A DNA stretch of 64,000 nucleotides, taken from positions 35,345,109 through 35,409,108 of the forward strand of contig NC_087070.1 in the NCBI RefSeq assembly GCF_963678635.1, read 5' to 3'. This document shows, one piece after another, positions 22,591-32,389 of the stretch (positions are counted from its first letter, which is position 1; each line of letters begins with the position of its first letter). The translations under genes were made by a program, and so were the position numbers. The notes beneath the pieces were generated by a model, which was not told where the DNA came from, did not search any database, and saw nothing but the letters and a program-made list of their open reading frames with translations. This stretch comes from Symsagittifera roscoffensis (Eukaryota > Xenacoelomorpha > Acoela > Convolutidae).

Positions 22591-23721
22591 CTAACTCGAG
22601 ATTCTTCCCTCATGCCCAACTCGAGACCCCCTCGTCACTAGGAAGCACAGGTATTTGCCCGGGACTTGTGCTACTGATGGTGGAAGCGCGGCCATTCCTC
22701 CCAGTCCCGGTCTCGCTCTAAACAGAAACTCCACGTTCTGGTACTCTCTCTAGAAGTCAGCCTCCAGTCTTGATTTGAAACTCATGTCCGCCGTGATACA
22801 GATTGCGCTAGTCCTGTCTGACAGAATGAAGTCACTATCCGTTATCAGGATATTTTCTGAGTATTCGTTTGGTATTTCAAACTTCGTTTTGAAATTCCGT
22901 CCTATGGTAGGCTCGGTCTACTCCCTTTCCAGTTCCAGTCCGCACGTTTCTCTCACTTCTCTGAGTTTCTTTATCATTAAATTTTCGGTGTGGGTAAGTC
23001 CTACCTCCACTCCCCGGACAAAAATATTTATCGACGTCCCCGTCGATGATGCTGGGTCTGAATTATCTGGCGGAATGTCGAGCGGGATGTCTGTTGCCGT
23101 CCAGCCGAAAAGAGGATCCTCCGATTTCATGTACTTCCCCGCTGATATGTCAACTTGCTGTATGCTCTGTCCTTCCTCGCTTCCGTTCTTGACATCGCGC
23201 ATCCATTCTAATATCCTCAGGTTCGTATTCTCCCTCTTCTCTATCTCGCTCTGTTCTAAATCCGTCTCCTGTTCCGGTGTCGAGTAGTCTTCCTGTGGGT
23301 ATCGTTCATTATCATCGATGATCTGCCATTCACCATCTGCCGCCAGCTCGCCCACACTTATTAGTTCTTTGCTTAGGTCATCGGGCTGTATCTTGTCGAC
23401 CAGGAAAACGTCCCCGTACCTGTTGAACCTCATGCCTGTGCGTTTGCGATTGCCACTCCTTGTCCCCGCTGGTATTGACAAGTCTGGTTCTGTCCACTTC
23501 GGTAACTCACCTTGCTCCGGATCGTTCCAATCTTCTTCCACAAAAGATTCCGCTTCAGAGTCCGCGTCTATTTTTTCATTGTCATCCAAACTCAAGTTCT
23601 CATTGCCATCATTCTTATCTCTGGTGCCTTTTTCGTTCACTTCACATGCTGGTTCCACCAGTAGGTACTCTATTCCCTCCATGTCCCTTTGGTATACACC
23701 AGTCCTTTGGGGATGGGACAT
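22591..23721 (-). pseudogene. Post-integrase acidic region plus macro-like domain (truncated)
   Basis: The frame starting at 23721 runs through an acidic, low-complexity stretch. It then continues past in-frame TAGs at 22918-22920 and 22750-22752 to TAG at 22591-22593. Beyond the first TAG the translation reads SDFILSDRTSAICITADMS, then an F..EF/FLFRARPGLGGMA stretch, then KYLCFLVTR. This is the usual order of the first half of a macro domain (phosphate-loop region, conserved Asp, then a buried beta strand). The second half is missing; element P shows that half at 1-111. A one-base insertion near 23688 separates this frame from the integrase tail. Likely ADP-ribose binding in the ancestor. 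Confidence 0.6.
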
Positions 23722-23941
23722 GAGGCTTCAGGTTCTCATAATGTGCTGCTCGCCCAGTACTCAAGCGGTAGAACCGTCCTTGTTGACGTACTTCAGTTAT
23801 CATGAATGGTCCTCTCCATTTCTTGGGTAGTTTCTTCGTCCCTTTGGGCGGTATCACATTCTGGAAAACCCACACATACTGGCCCACTTCATATGGCTTC
23901 GCCTGTAATATCTTTTTATCATATTTCTTGCGCTGTCTCAT
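23642..23941 (-). pseudogene. Integrase C-terminal domain fragment
   Basis: Frame-shifted continuation of the integrase, starting MRQRKKYD and containing VGQYVWVFQ, PKKWRGPF and a YRLSTG motif. This is the basic beta-barrel-like C-terminal DNA-binding segment common in Ty3/gypsy integrases. It is separated from the catalytic core by a 25-bp tandem microduplication at about 23970-24019. Confidence 0.65.
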
Positions 23942-24944
23942 TTGTGCCTGCGCAGTGTTCCTCCTGCATAGTTCGTTTATTTCCTGCTGTCTCCTGTTCG
24001 TTTATTTCCTGCTGTCTCCTGATCACTTCTTTCACGTAAGCTTGAGGCGACGTCCTCTTCTCTTCATACTCCGGGTAAAAGAACGTCAGGGGCATCGCTC
24101 TCTCTTTGCCTGTCAACATCATGAATGGACTGATTCCCGTCGTTGAGTGTTGAGTACTGTTGTATGCCCCTACGACTTGCGGCAGATACTTATCCCAGTC
24201 CGTCATGTATCTAGAGCAGTATACCCTCAGCATGTTCACCAACGTTCTATTCTGTCTCTCTACCAGCCCGTTGGTCTGAGGATGGTAAGTCGTTGAGTGT
24301 GCTTGAGCAATGTGTGACCTCTTCATTAATTCCCTAGTCAAGTCCCCCACAAAGGCCTTGCCGTTGTCTGACTGAAAAGTCATTGGACAACCATACCTTG
24401 ATATCCAATGGGTTATCAAGTGGTCACAAGTCTCCTCTGCCGAAGCTGTTTGACACGGCACCGCTTCTGCTAGCTTTGTGAAGTGATCAATTATAACCAG
24501 TATCTGGTTATACCCCGACTCCGTCATACAGATCTTCTGATGGTCTATTTGCACCACTTCATTAAATTCCGAGCTTTCCACCGACTTGAGTGCGAATTTC
24601 ATCATCCTTGGGTCTTTCACTTGCAAGCATGCCAGGCATGCATTCACCCACCTCTCACAGGCTTTCCTCAATCCTGGCCAGTCGAACCTGTGAAGTATTC
24701 TTTGTTGCACCTTGTCTATCCCCTGGTGCCCCATTTGGTCATGTGATCTGAACAGCACCTCTGTCTGATACAATTGTGGTAATATGATGAGGTTGTGCTT
24801 GTGTAGTATCTTCTCCTCGTCTTTTCTCTTGCATGCTACCACCCCGTCAGCCGTGTGATAGAGTAACTCTTTCCTCTCTTTGTAGAACTGGCTCAGGATC
24901 TTGTAGCTGTCTTCTTCAAGTTTCCCTTTCTCCTTGGACCCCAT
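23919..24944 (-). pseudogene. Integrase (HHCC zinc domain and DDE core)
   Basis: The N-terminal zinc-binding HHCC motif is visible (H and H about residues 50-54, C and C about 80-83). It is followed by a DDE core: the first Asp in VQIDH, the second in FQSDNG, and Glu in NGLVERQNRT. The HSTTYHPQTNG context is typical of Ty3/gypsy integrase. It inserts the cDNA with a short target duplication. In-frame TGA at 24951-24953 lies just upstream. The 25-bp duplication GTTCGTTTATTTCCTGCTGT... (plus strand, 23970-24019) shifts the frame after residue ~315, so the copy is dead. Confidence 0.85.
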
Positions 24945-24950
24945 TCGGAT

Positions 24951-25937
24951 TCATTTGGAGAGATTACTTGTCATCTTGTCATTCTTCTGGGCTCTGATTA
25001 GGTCCGACAGCCTATATCTCGCCTTGACATGTTCCTTCAGCGCCATGATCTGCCCATTCATCTCCCCAGGGTTGTGGACATCGTCATTCAGCTTCACGCA
25101 TACTATCCTCTTTACTATCTTCGTGTCATCCTCTGGCACCAGATTTGTTCTCACATTTGAGTTGCATGATAGTTCCCTGAATGGCTTCCTCGAAACTGCA
25201 ATCCTTTCAAGTTCTTCAACTCCTCGTACTTCCTGCACGTCCAAGTTGAAAGTTCCTGAGGAGAGATCTGTTTGTAATTCTTTGTCGCGGTGTCTAATCT
25301 TTTCTTCTGCCAATATCATGCAGAGACTATCTTGATTGTCACTGCTCGCTTCCGAGTCCTCATCCCACATTTCACACTCCCCGGACAATTTCTCTCCTTC
25401 AGTGTTTTCTTCTTCCGTGGACGTGGACCGCTCCCCGGACTCTTGACCTAGTCCCAGGTATTCAGCTTCTTCCTTGAACTCCACTCTCTTTTTCCTAACT
25501 CTAGTCTGTTCAAGTAATTCGGCTGGGATCTTTTCAACCAGTGACTGCACCACTTCCTTCCCATCAAGGTGAGTCACCTTCGAAGTATTTCTATCACTAG
25601 CTGTCCCGCTCTTTCGCAGTATTGTGATCTCAGGTTCCTCCTTACAGTTTTCTTGAATCACGGGCTTATCATCTGCTAGTTTCTCGAGTAACCTCTTTAA
25701 GTCATCGTCTATTTGAGCTTCCCCCGTCTCTACCTGGTTAAGATCGTAGCCTTTTGCTTTCTGCGTCTCCCTCACGATCTTTGACTTGAGCATTATTCCA
25801 ATCGGCATCCCTCGGTTCTTTTTCAAGATTGTTTCTTTCGTAGTATCTTTTGGTAATTCGGGGTGATCCTCTATTGGTTTGCCTGATTTGTCCAACCATC
25901 TCGTGAGAGAAAGACTGTCATACGTTTCCTTGTCCAT
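24951..25937 (-). pseudogene. Pol linker between RNase H and integrase
   Basis: In frame with RT/RNase H upstream (TAG at 26001-26003) and integrase downstream (TGA at 24951-24953). About 328 residues, starting in a conserved YDSLSLTRWLDKSG-like stretch and then rich in Glu, Lys and Ser. No catalytic motif recognised. A linker this long between RNase H and integrase is unusual for Ty3/gypsy. Confidence 0.6.
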
Positions 25938-26000
25938 GAAGGAGAAGCCATCCTTGATCTCAGGTCTATCTGCCTCCCTCTGTTCTTGTTTCTCGTAGAA

Positions 26001-27643
26001 CTACGTCTTCTTGCTCAAGCTGTCAGCATTTTGATGTTTGTCTTGTGTTCTATGCTCAATTATCATATCGTATCCGTCCAGGTGAACTATCCACCTCCCA
26101 ATGTAACTTTGGTCCATTGAGTACGTCTTCAACCAGCTTAGTGCCGTGTTGTCGACTCGCAGCTTGAATGGCTCGCTGCCTAGGTATGCCCTATATTTCT
26201 CGACAATGGTAACCACCGCGAACATCTCTGCTTTCGGTGCTCCGTACTTCATTTCCGTGTCACTTAGGACTTTGCTCCCGTACGCTATTGGTCTCAAGAC
26301 TGTCTTCCCGTTCCACTCTTGTTCCTGGTGGAGTATTCCCGATATCGCTACTACCGACGCGTCCGTATCCAGCACGTACATCCCTTTCTCTGTCGGCATC
26401 CCTAGTACTGGTGCCTCGCACGACTCTTTCTTTATTCTCTGGAATGACTCTTTCGCTGCGTTGTTCCACGTGAACTTCTTGCCCTTGTGCCTCATTAACT
26501 GTTGCATCGGATAAACCTTGTCTGCATAGCCTTTGACGAATTCTCTGTAGTAATTTGCAAAACCCAGGAAGCTCATCAATTGGTGTTCCGTTTTCGGCGA
26601 TTTCCAAGTTAGAACTGCTTCTACTGCGTCTGGATCTGGTCTGATGCCGTGTTTGTCCACCATCCTGCCCAAGTATTTTATCGAGTCCTTGAGTATCTCA
26701 CACTTTGATCGTTTGCACTTCAGCCCCGACCTCTTCATGCACGCAAATACTTCGTCAAGTCTCTCAATGTGGTCCTCCAGTGTGAGTGTCGCTATTACCA
26801 CGTCATCCACGTAGCACATTACCAGATTGCCGTACTTTTTCGTCACGCCTATCAGCGCGTGTGCCATCAGCCGCTGAAACGTGGCAGTGGCATTGCATTG
26901 TCCAAACGGCATCCGTTTCCATTGAAACAGACCCAACTCGCAGGCAAACCCTGTCTTGTCCCTGTATTGTTTCCTTAGTGGTACTTGCCAAAAGGCCGAG
27001 CCTAAATCAAGAATCGTAAAAAATTTTGCATCACCTAACTTCGAGAGACTCTCATCAATCCTAGGTATGGGATAGGCATCCTTCACCGTGACGGAGTTCA
27101 GGTATCGAAAGTCACAACAAAACCTCAACTGGTCGCCTTTCTTTTTGGCCATCACTACTCACACGCCCACGGTGATTTGGATGGTTCTATCATATCATAC
27201 TCTAGTAGCGTCTCAATCTCCTTTCTACACGCATCCTATTTGTGTGGGGTCATGCGCCTCGCCCCCTCCCTGTGCGGTATTGCGTTTTCCTCAAGTTCTA
27301 TTTCATGCTCAACAAAATTACAACACCCGATGTCTGCCTTATGTCTTGAAAAAACCTCTTCGTTCCGTTCTAGTACGTCCTTGATGGCTTCGAGCTGTTC
27401 GTCCGTTAACTTGCCTCTTAAGTGTTCAATTTCCGGTAGGACCGGTTTATCACTCTGTATTTCGTCTAATGTGGGCCGTTCCGGGAAATTCGAACAGCTC
27501 GATAGTCCATCGTCTGTCTCTGACTTAAGTGACTTCACAAGACCTGATGAATCTTTTATTTTATTCAATCGTCTCAAGATACAAATTTTGTCCCTATGAT
27601 TGGGACAATCAACAACTTCATTTTGTTTATGGTTTTCAGTCAT
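26001..27643 (-). pseudogene. Reverse transcriptase and RNase H (copy 1)
   Basis: Begins MTENHKQN at 27643. RT motifs in order: DFRYLN, DLGSAFWQ, FPFGQC-like MPFGQCNA, the catalytic YVDD (26802-26813) and LGRMV. The RNase H domain has DTDAS, an AEMFAV Glu, RVDN and a final H..ADSLSKK. The Ty3/gypsy order RT-RNase H-integrase is clear. Breaks relative to the second copy at 28307-29200: a Ser-to-TAG change at 27236-27238 and a one-base deletion near 27158. The in-frame TAG at 26001 follows RNase H. Confidence 0.88.
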
Positions 27644-27657
27644 TTCATATCGAGTTT

Positions 27658-27936
27658 TTACAGGTAAAGCATATCACAGTTTCCTCCCCTCTGTATCGTG
27701 ATTGGCATGTCAAGGGTATTCAACAAGACACTCACGCAGAGGCCGCTCTTCGTGATCGAGAAGGATCTTCCTAAAACAGCAGCACTTTGACTATTTGGAT
27801 TTGGGACTATGCATACCTGCTTGTTGTCACTTAGTTCATTGTAATTTTTCATTCGTAAGCTTACGATCGCCGCCTCATTCGCCTTTAGCCTCACCCTCCT
27901 ACTCAAGAATACCGGTGCTTTGGTTTCATTTGCCAT
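27658..27936 (-). pseudogene. Duplicated protease-ORF tail
   Basis: A 92-residue copy of the end of the zinc-knuckle/protease ORF (29215-29493), starting MANETKAP. It exists only because the 1.2-kb segment 26785-27978 is a duplicate of 28342-29537. It ends with the same TAA followed by an ATG 14-15 bases on as the original. Confidence 0.8.
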
Positions 27937-27978
27937 TATTAAATTTACCGGTTTGATTGCGTACCTCCTATCCGGGTT

Positions 27979-28341
27979 CTAATCCGGAGGTTTTAATCAT
28001 TGACTTTTATCAAGATTTTTAAAGAAGAGCTTTCAAAATTTTTTTCGAGAGGTACAGTTTGAGATATCAAACCAAATTTTATACAGGTTTCAAAGTAATG
28101 AGACAACCGCCGGAACTGAATTCGAAAGAAGTTTAAAAAGGCCGAAGTGGCTTTAGGCTTAATACAGACTCGTGAGTGATGGAAGCATTGTTTGATAAAA
28201 GACTCCAAATTTGTAGATGAGAAGAGATCTAATTCTTTGAATTATTTCAGAGTTCAAAGAGAGGAATCACTCAAGCTGTTTTTCAAGAGAGGACATAATG
28301 AGACACTCACGCAGAGGCTGTCGCTATTACCACGTCTGTGG
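27979..28341 (-). other. Rearrangement filler between the duplicated pol segments
   Basis: About 360 bp unrelated to the flanking pol sequence. Its right end holds two short scraps copied from nearby: GACACTCACGCAGAGGC (also at about 27730 and 29285) and GTCGCTATTACCACGTC, repeated twice before the YVDD region. Such templated scraps point to template switching. No ORF of note. Confidence 0.6.
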
Positions 28342-29200
28342 GTGTCGCTATTACCACGTCATCCACGTAGCACATTACCAGATTGCCGTACTTTTTCGTC
28401 ACGCCTATCAGCGCGTGTGCCATCAGCCGCTGAAACGTGGCAGTGGCATTGCATTGTCCAAACGGCGTCCGTTTCCATTGAAACAGACCCAATTCGCAGG
28501 CAAACCCTGTCTTGTCCCTGTCCTGTTTCCTTAGTGGTACTTGCCAAAAGGCCGAGCCTAAATCAAGAGTCGTAAAAAATTTTGCATCACCTAACTTCGA
28601 GAGACTCTCATCAATCCTAGGTATGGGATAGGCATCCTTCACCGTGACGGAGTTCAGGTATCGAAAGTCACAATAAAACCTCAACTGGTCGCCTTTCTTT
28701 TTGGCCATCACTACTCCACACGCCCACGGTGATTTGGATGGTTCTATCATATCATACTCTAGTAGCGTCTCAATCTCCTTTCTACACGCATCCGATTTGT
28801 GTGGGGTCATGCGCCTCGCCCCCTCCCTGTGCGGTATTGCGTTTTCCTCAAGTTCTATTTCATGCTCAACAAAATTACAACACCCGATGTCTGCCTTATG
28901 TCTTGAAAAAACCTCTTCGTTCCGTTCAAGTACGTCCTTGATGGCTTCGAGCTGTTCGTCCGTTAACTTGCCTCTTAAGTGTTCAATTTCCGGTAGGATC
29001 GGTTTATCACCCTGTATTTCGTCTAATGTGGGCCGTTCCGGGAAATTCGAACGGCTCGATAGTCCATCGTCTGTCTCTGACTTAAGTGACTTCATAAGAC
29101 CTGATGAATCTTTTATTTTATTCAATCGTCTCAAGATACAAATTTTGTCCCTATGATTGGGACAATCAACAACTTCATTTTGTTTATGGTTTTCAGTCAT
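28307..29200 (-). pseudogene. Reverse transcriptase N-terminal half (copy 2, truncated after YVDD)
   Basis: Open for 297 residues from MTENHKQN through the fingers and palm to CYVDDVVIAT, where it runs into the rearrangement junction. It is about 98-99% identical at the DNA level to copy 1 and lacks copy 1's TAG and deletion. It sits directly after the protease ORF, so it is probably the original 5' part. Thumb, RNase H and integrase are only present beyond copy 1. Confidence 0.85.
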
Positions 29201-29214
29201 TTCATATCGAGTTT

Positions 29215-30915
29215 TTACAGGTAAAGCATATCCCAGTTTCCATCCCTCTGTATCGTGATTGGCATGTCAAGGGTATTCAACAAGACACTCACGCAGAGGC
29301 CGCTCTTCGTGATCGAGAAGGATCTTCCTAAAACAGCAGCTTTTTGACTATTTGGATTTGGGACTATGCATACCTGCTTGTTGTCACTTAGTTCATTGTA
29401 ATTTTTCATTCGTAAGCTTACAATCGCCGCCTCATTCGCCTTTAGCCTCACCCTCCTACTCAAGAATACCGGTGCTTTGGTTTCATTTGCCATTATTAAA
29501 TTTACCGGTTTGATTGCGTACCTCCTATCCGGGTTCCGTATCCTGAACATTGCATTGTTTAGATCAATCGCTACATCAAAGTTCCTGATGAAGCCTAAAA
29601 TGAATTGGTCAGTCTCATCTAGGTTTTCTACCACAAGAAAGCTCATCCATAGGTTACGTTCCCCCAGGTTGAGGGCTATTATCGGCGTTCTGCCCAACAC
29701 CCGCAGGGCCCCTTTATTTGCAGCTGATAACAGTATTCTCGAATCTATCAAATCATCTTTGTTGAAGCCCATTCGTTCCCAAGTTTCGATTGGTATGACA
29801 CTCAAGACTGCTCCCGTATCAAGTAACCCACGTAACGGAGTCTTTTTACCACTTATGTCTAGCACATGTGCTGTCACATCTGCCTCTGTCCCGATGTGCA
29901 TTGCATCTTCTTCAAGCATGGCGCAGTGTCCAATCAATTTCACTTTCAACTCTTCTTTTCCCACGTAGATTTGCCCAATTAGGTCTTCATCACATGTCAT
30001 CATTGTTTTCGTATAGATGTTGATTCCATCTATATTTAGCATCACCTCATGTGGACCATAAGCTTCTGTGTACCTGTTATCAACACGTACCGACTTGCTA
30101 CCCCCTCTCGTGAGTAGTGCCCTCAATGCTCTAGAAGTCGTCTGTGGGCTTATGCAACTCAAGTAATCTGCATACACATCAATGTGCATTATTGTCTGAT
30201 CACTAGGTTCGCTCAAGTTTCTCGTTACTTCATGGCCGCCCACAGTGATTATTGACATTATTCTTGCCCCAATCTTTGTTATGCCAAATGGCTTTCCTGT
30301 AACCATATTTACAGTGTTACAGTTTCCATTTCTTGTCGACCCCTCAGCAGCTTCTGGTATTGTTTGTGAGCAACTTAATGCTTCGTTCATTTTCTGTCTT
30401 TCGATTTCTTGCTTCAGCCGTTGTTCTATTTCTTTCGCTGCCAGGTCCTGTTTCACTTTGTTGATAGCCTCCGCTGCCGCCTTCTCATAATTTAATTCTA
30501 GGGCGTTCTTTGCCGTGGCCTCTATTGCACTATTACATTGTGTCACAGCTTTCACTGTTTTCGTCGGTAGCTCCGCACTTGGCCTTTCTAGGTTTTTCGT
30601 CTCAAATTCACCTTGTCTGTTTCTCTGGTTCTGTACCGCTGCTAGCGCCAACTTGTGTTTTGGATGACTCTGATTCTTAACCGCTTCCCAAAACAACGGA
30701 CAGTCCATCCTGAAGTGCCCCTCTTGGTTGCAGAAGAAGCATCTTGCACCTATTTTGATGATCAAGCCACTATAGAACTCGTGTTCTTCCATCTGGCTCA
30801 TATCTTCCTCATCGGATGCATATCCCAAACTCTTCATGCCCTGTTTGTATGTCGTGCAATCCGCCACATGATGATCAGCTGACTCGCAGTTAGCGCATGA
30901 TCTGCGTTTGTCCAT
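29215..30915 (-). CDS. Zinc-knuckle nucleocapsid and aspartic protease ORF of element M
   Basis: 566 residues, uninterrupted. Two CCHC knuckles (CX2CX4HX4C) lie at residues 7-20 and 59-72. A charged helical region follows (about 110-180), then a retropepsin-like protease with LLDTGA (catalytic D366) and a later ILGFIRNFDV strand. The knuckles bind RNA; the protease matures the polyprotein. It lies in the -1 frame relative to gag and its upstream extension (QPQR... after the G-run at 30957-30963) is open, so it is probably fused to gag by frameshifting rather than started at its first ATG. It ends in TAA, and the RT frame opens with an ATG 14 bases later in another frame. Confidence 0.8.
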   Translation of the reverse strand: MDKRRSCANCESADHHVADCTTYKQGMKSLGYASDEEDMSQMEEHEFYSGLIIKIGARCFFCNQEGHFRMDCPLFWEAVKNQSHPKHKLALAAVQNQRNRQGEFETKNLERPSAELPTKTVKAVTQCNSAIEATAKNALELNYEKAAAEAINKVKQDLAAKEIEQRLKQEIERQKMNEALSCSQTIPEAAEGSTRNGNCNTVNMVTGKPFGITKIGARIMSIITVGGHEVTRNLSEPSDQTIMHIDVYADYLSCISPQTTSRALRALLTRGGSKSVRVDNRYTEAYGPHEVMLNIDGINIYTKTMMTCDEDLIGQIYVGKEELKVKLIGHCAMLEEDAMHIGTEADVTAHVLDISGKKTPLRGLLDTGAVLSVIPIETWERMGFNKDDLIDSRILLSAANKGALRVLGRTPIIALNLGERNLWMSFLVVENLDETDQFILGFIRNFDVAIDLNNAMFRIRNPDRRYAIKPVNLIMANETKAPVFLSRRVRLKANEAAIVSLRMKNYNELSDNKQVCIVPNPNSQKAAVLGRSFSITKSGLCVSVLLNTLDMPITIQRDGNWDMLYL

Positions 30916-32123
30916 GTCATCTCTGGGCTTGTACCATGACGACCTTTGTGGCTGACTCCCCCCTTGTGTGTTCCTGTTGTCTGAGGTCCCACGTTGTTCT
31001 GACTCGTGGAGTCTCCTGGACCACTAGTTGTGTTCGCTGTTCCATTTTTTATAATAGCCCTGGCCCCCACCCGTGCCGTAATTGCGGCCTCCCGGGTTGC
31101 TGGTAACGGTGTTGACTGTCGCTTGTTCCTTTGTGGTTCCACGAAGTCAACTCTATTACCTTGTGTCCGCTCTGCCGCTGGCCTGTCTTGTGGTGTTGAA
31201 TTCCTCAAGATTGTGTCTAACTTTATCTGTATAACACTTGAGCTCTCAGCCTGGTCCCTAATCATCGTATCCATTCTCGTTTCCAAACTTCCCAACTGGC
31301 TATTCACTGCGTCATATCGCTGCTTCATTTCTAGCATGTCTTTTCTGATGTTCTTGTCTCGCTCTCCATCAGTGGTTTCTACTTTGTCAGACATCTGCTG
31401 AAGCTTTTCCTCCGTTGCTCTTGCTAGATGGAAATAGTTGTCCAGGTACTCATGTTTGTTGTTTCTCATTTCCTTCCTTATCAAATTTCTATCGACTTCG
31501 CTGTGCTTCAGTTTCTCATCTATCTGATCTAGCTTCGCCATCAAGTCGCTTAGCTCAAGAGTCGTCGTTCCATGGTCCGTTGTTGTCCTGTAGTCGGTCA
31601 CTGGTCCCGGTTTTTCTGATCCTCGTTCTGATCGGTCTCTGTCGTTCTCGTGGATACTGTTCCGAATGTTTTGCTTTTCTCGACTTTCGTCTCTCGATTT
31701 CATTCCGACCATCATCGCCAATCTTTCAGTAAACGACGTTCTCTTTTGAGACTCATCCTTCACCGTTTCTGGCGTGTTGCCTGTTGTGTCTTCCACGTTG
31801 TCTATCGGTGAGAACTACATGGGCTTCGGATTAGGTTCTTCCGCATTGGGCATCGGAGTTGACTCTGTCGTTTTCTTTCCTACTTCATCCACACTTTGAT
31901 CCGGTGTCTCTAGATCAATCTCGATGGTGGGTTCTACTCGTTCCCCTTCCGTGCCCTCTTTTGCTCTGTTCTCCTTTGTACTCCTCGTGCTGACCATACT
32001 AACTGAAAAGTTCTTCTTTGTTACCTTCGGACCCATTGATGTTGTTTTACGTAGCGACGAGTTATACTTTGTCTTCGCCTCGGTAGATCTTTTTTCAGCT
32101 ACCGGTACCCTGCTCCGCCTCAT
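30834..32123 (-). pseudogene. gag-like ORF of element M
   Basis: ATG 32123 begins a basic and acidic N-terminal region (102 residues) ending in an in-frame TAG (31815-31817). The same frame continues for 320 residues to 30834. The middle (about 31300-31580) is a long heptad-rich coiled coil; the C-terminal part is Arg/Thr/Gly-rich. There is no zinc knuckle in this frame; the knuckles are reached in the -1 frame. No clear capsid major-homology region seen. Position right after the leader and before protease supports gag. Confidence 0.65.
30957..30963 (-). promoter_or_regulatory. Candidate -1 frameshift heptamer G GGG GGA
   Basis: In the gag frame the codons are AAG GGG GGA, fitting X XXY YYZ. 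A -1 slip here leads exactly into the frame of the zinc-knuckle/protease ORF with no intervening stop. A simple one-base loss or gain in the G6 run is the alternative. No downstream pseudoknot was tested. Confidence 0.4.
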
Positions 32124-32389
32124 TATTTACAATTGTTACTATGTACAGTGTTACTATCTACAAAATTCTACTCTAAGATTAAAACCTCTTTTGATAAAAT
32201 TTTATAAGAACATATATTCAATTTGCTAAAAACAACTTTCCTTGAACTTATGAAATTTCTATGTGCTAGGATTGAATAGAAAATTTGATTTTGCAATTGG
32301 TTACTTCTACCTGATTAGTAATCTTTTAGTACCCCCCTTTTTTATGCTGTTCCAAGACTTTCTCTCTACCGTCTCAAGACTATTCATTG

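Noticed and set aside
3638-22920. TAG reassigned to a sense codon in this organism
   Set aside because: Several in-frame stops are TAG, but TAA and TGA also interrupt the decayed polyprotein, two of the stops align with Trp, and frameshifts accompany them. Ordinary decay explains it.
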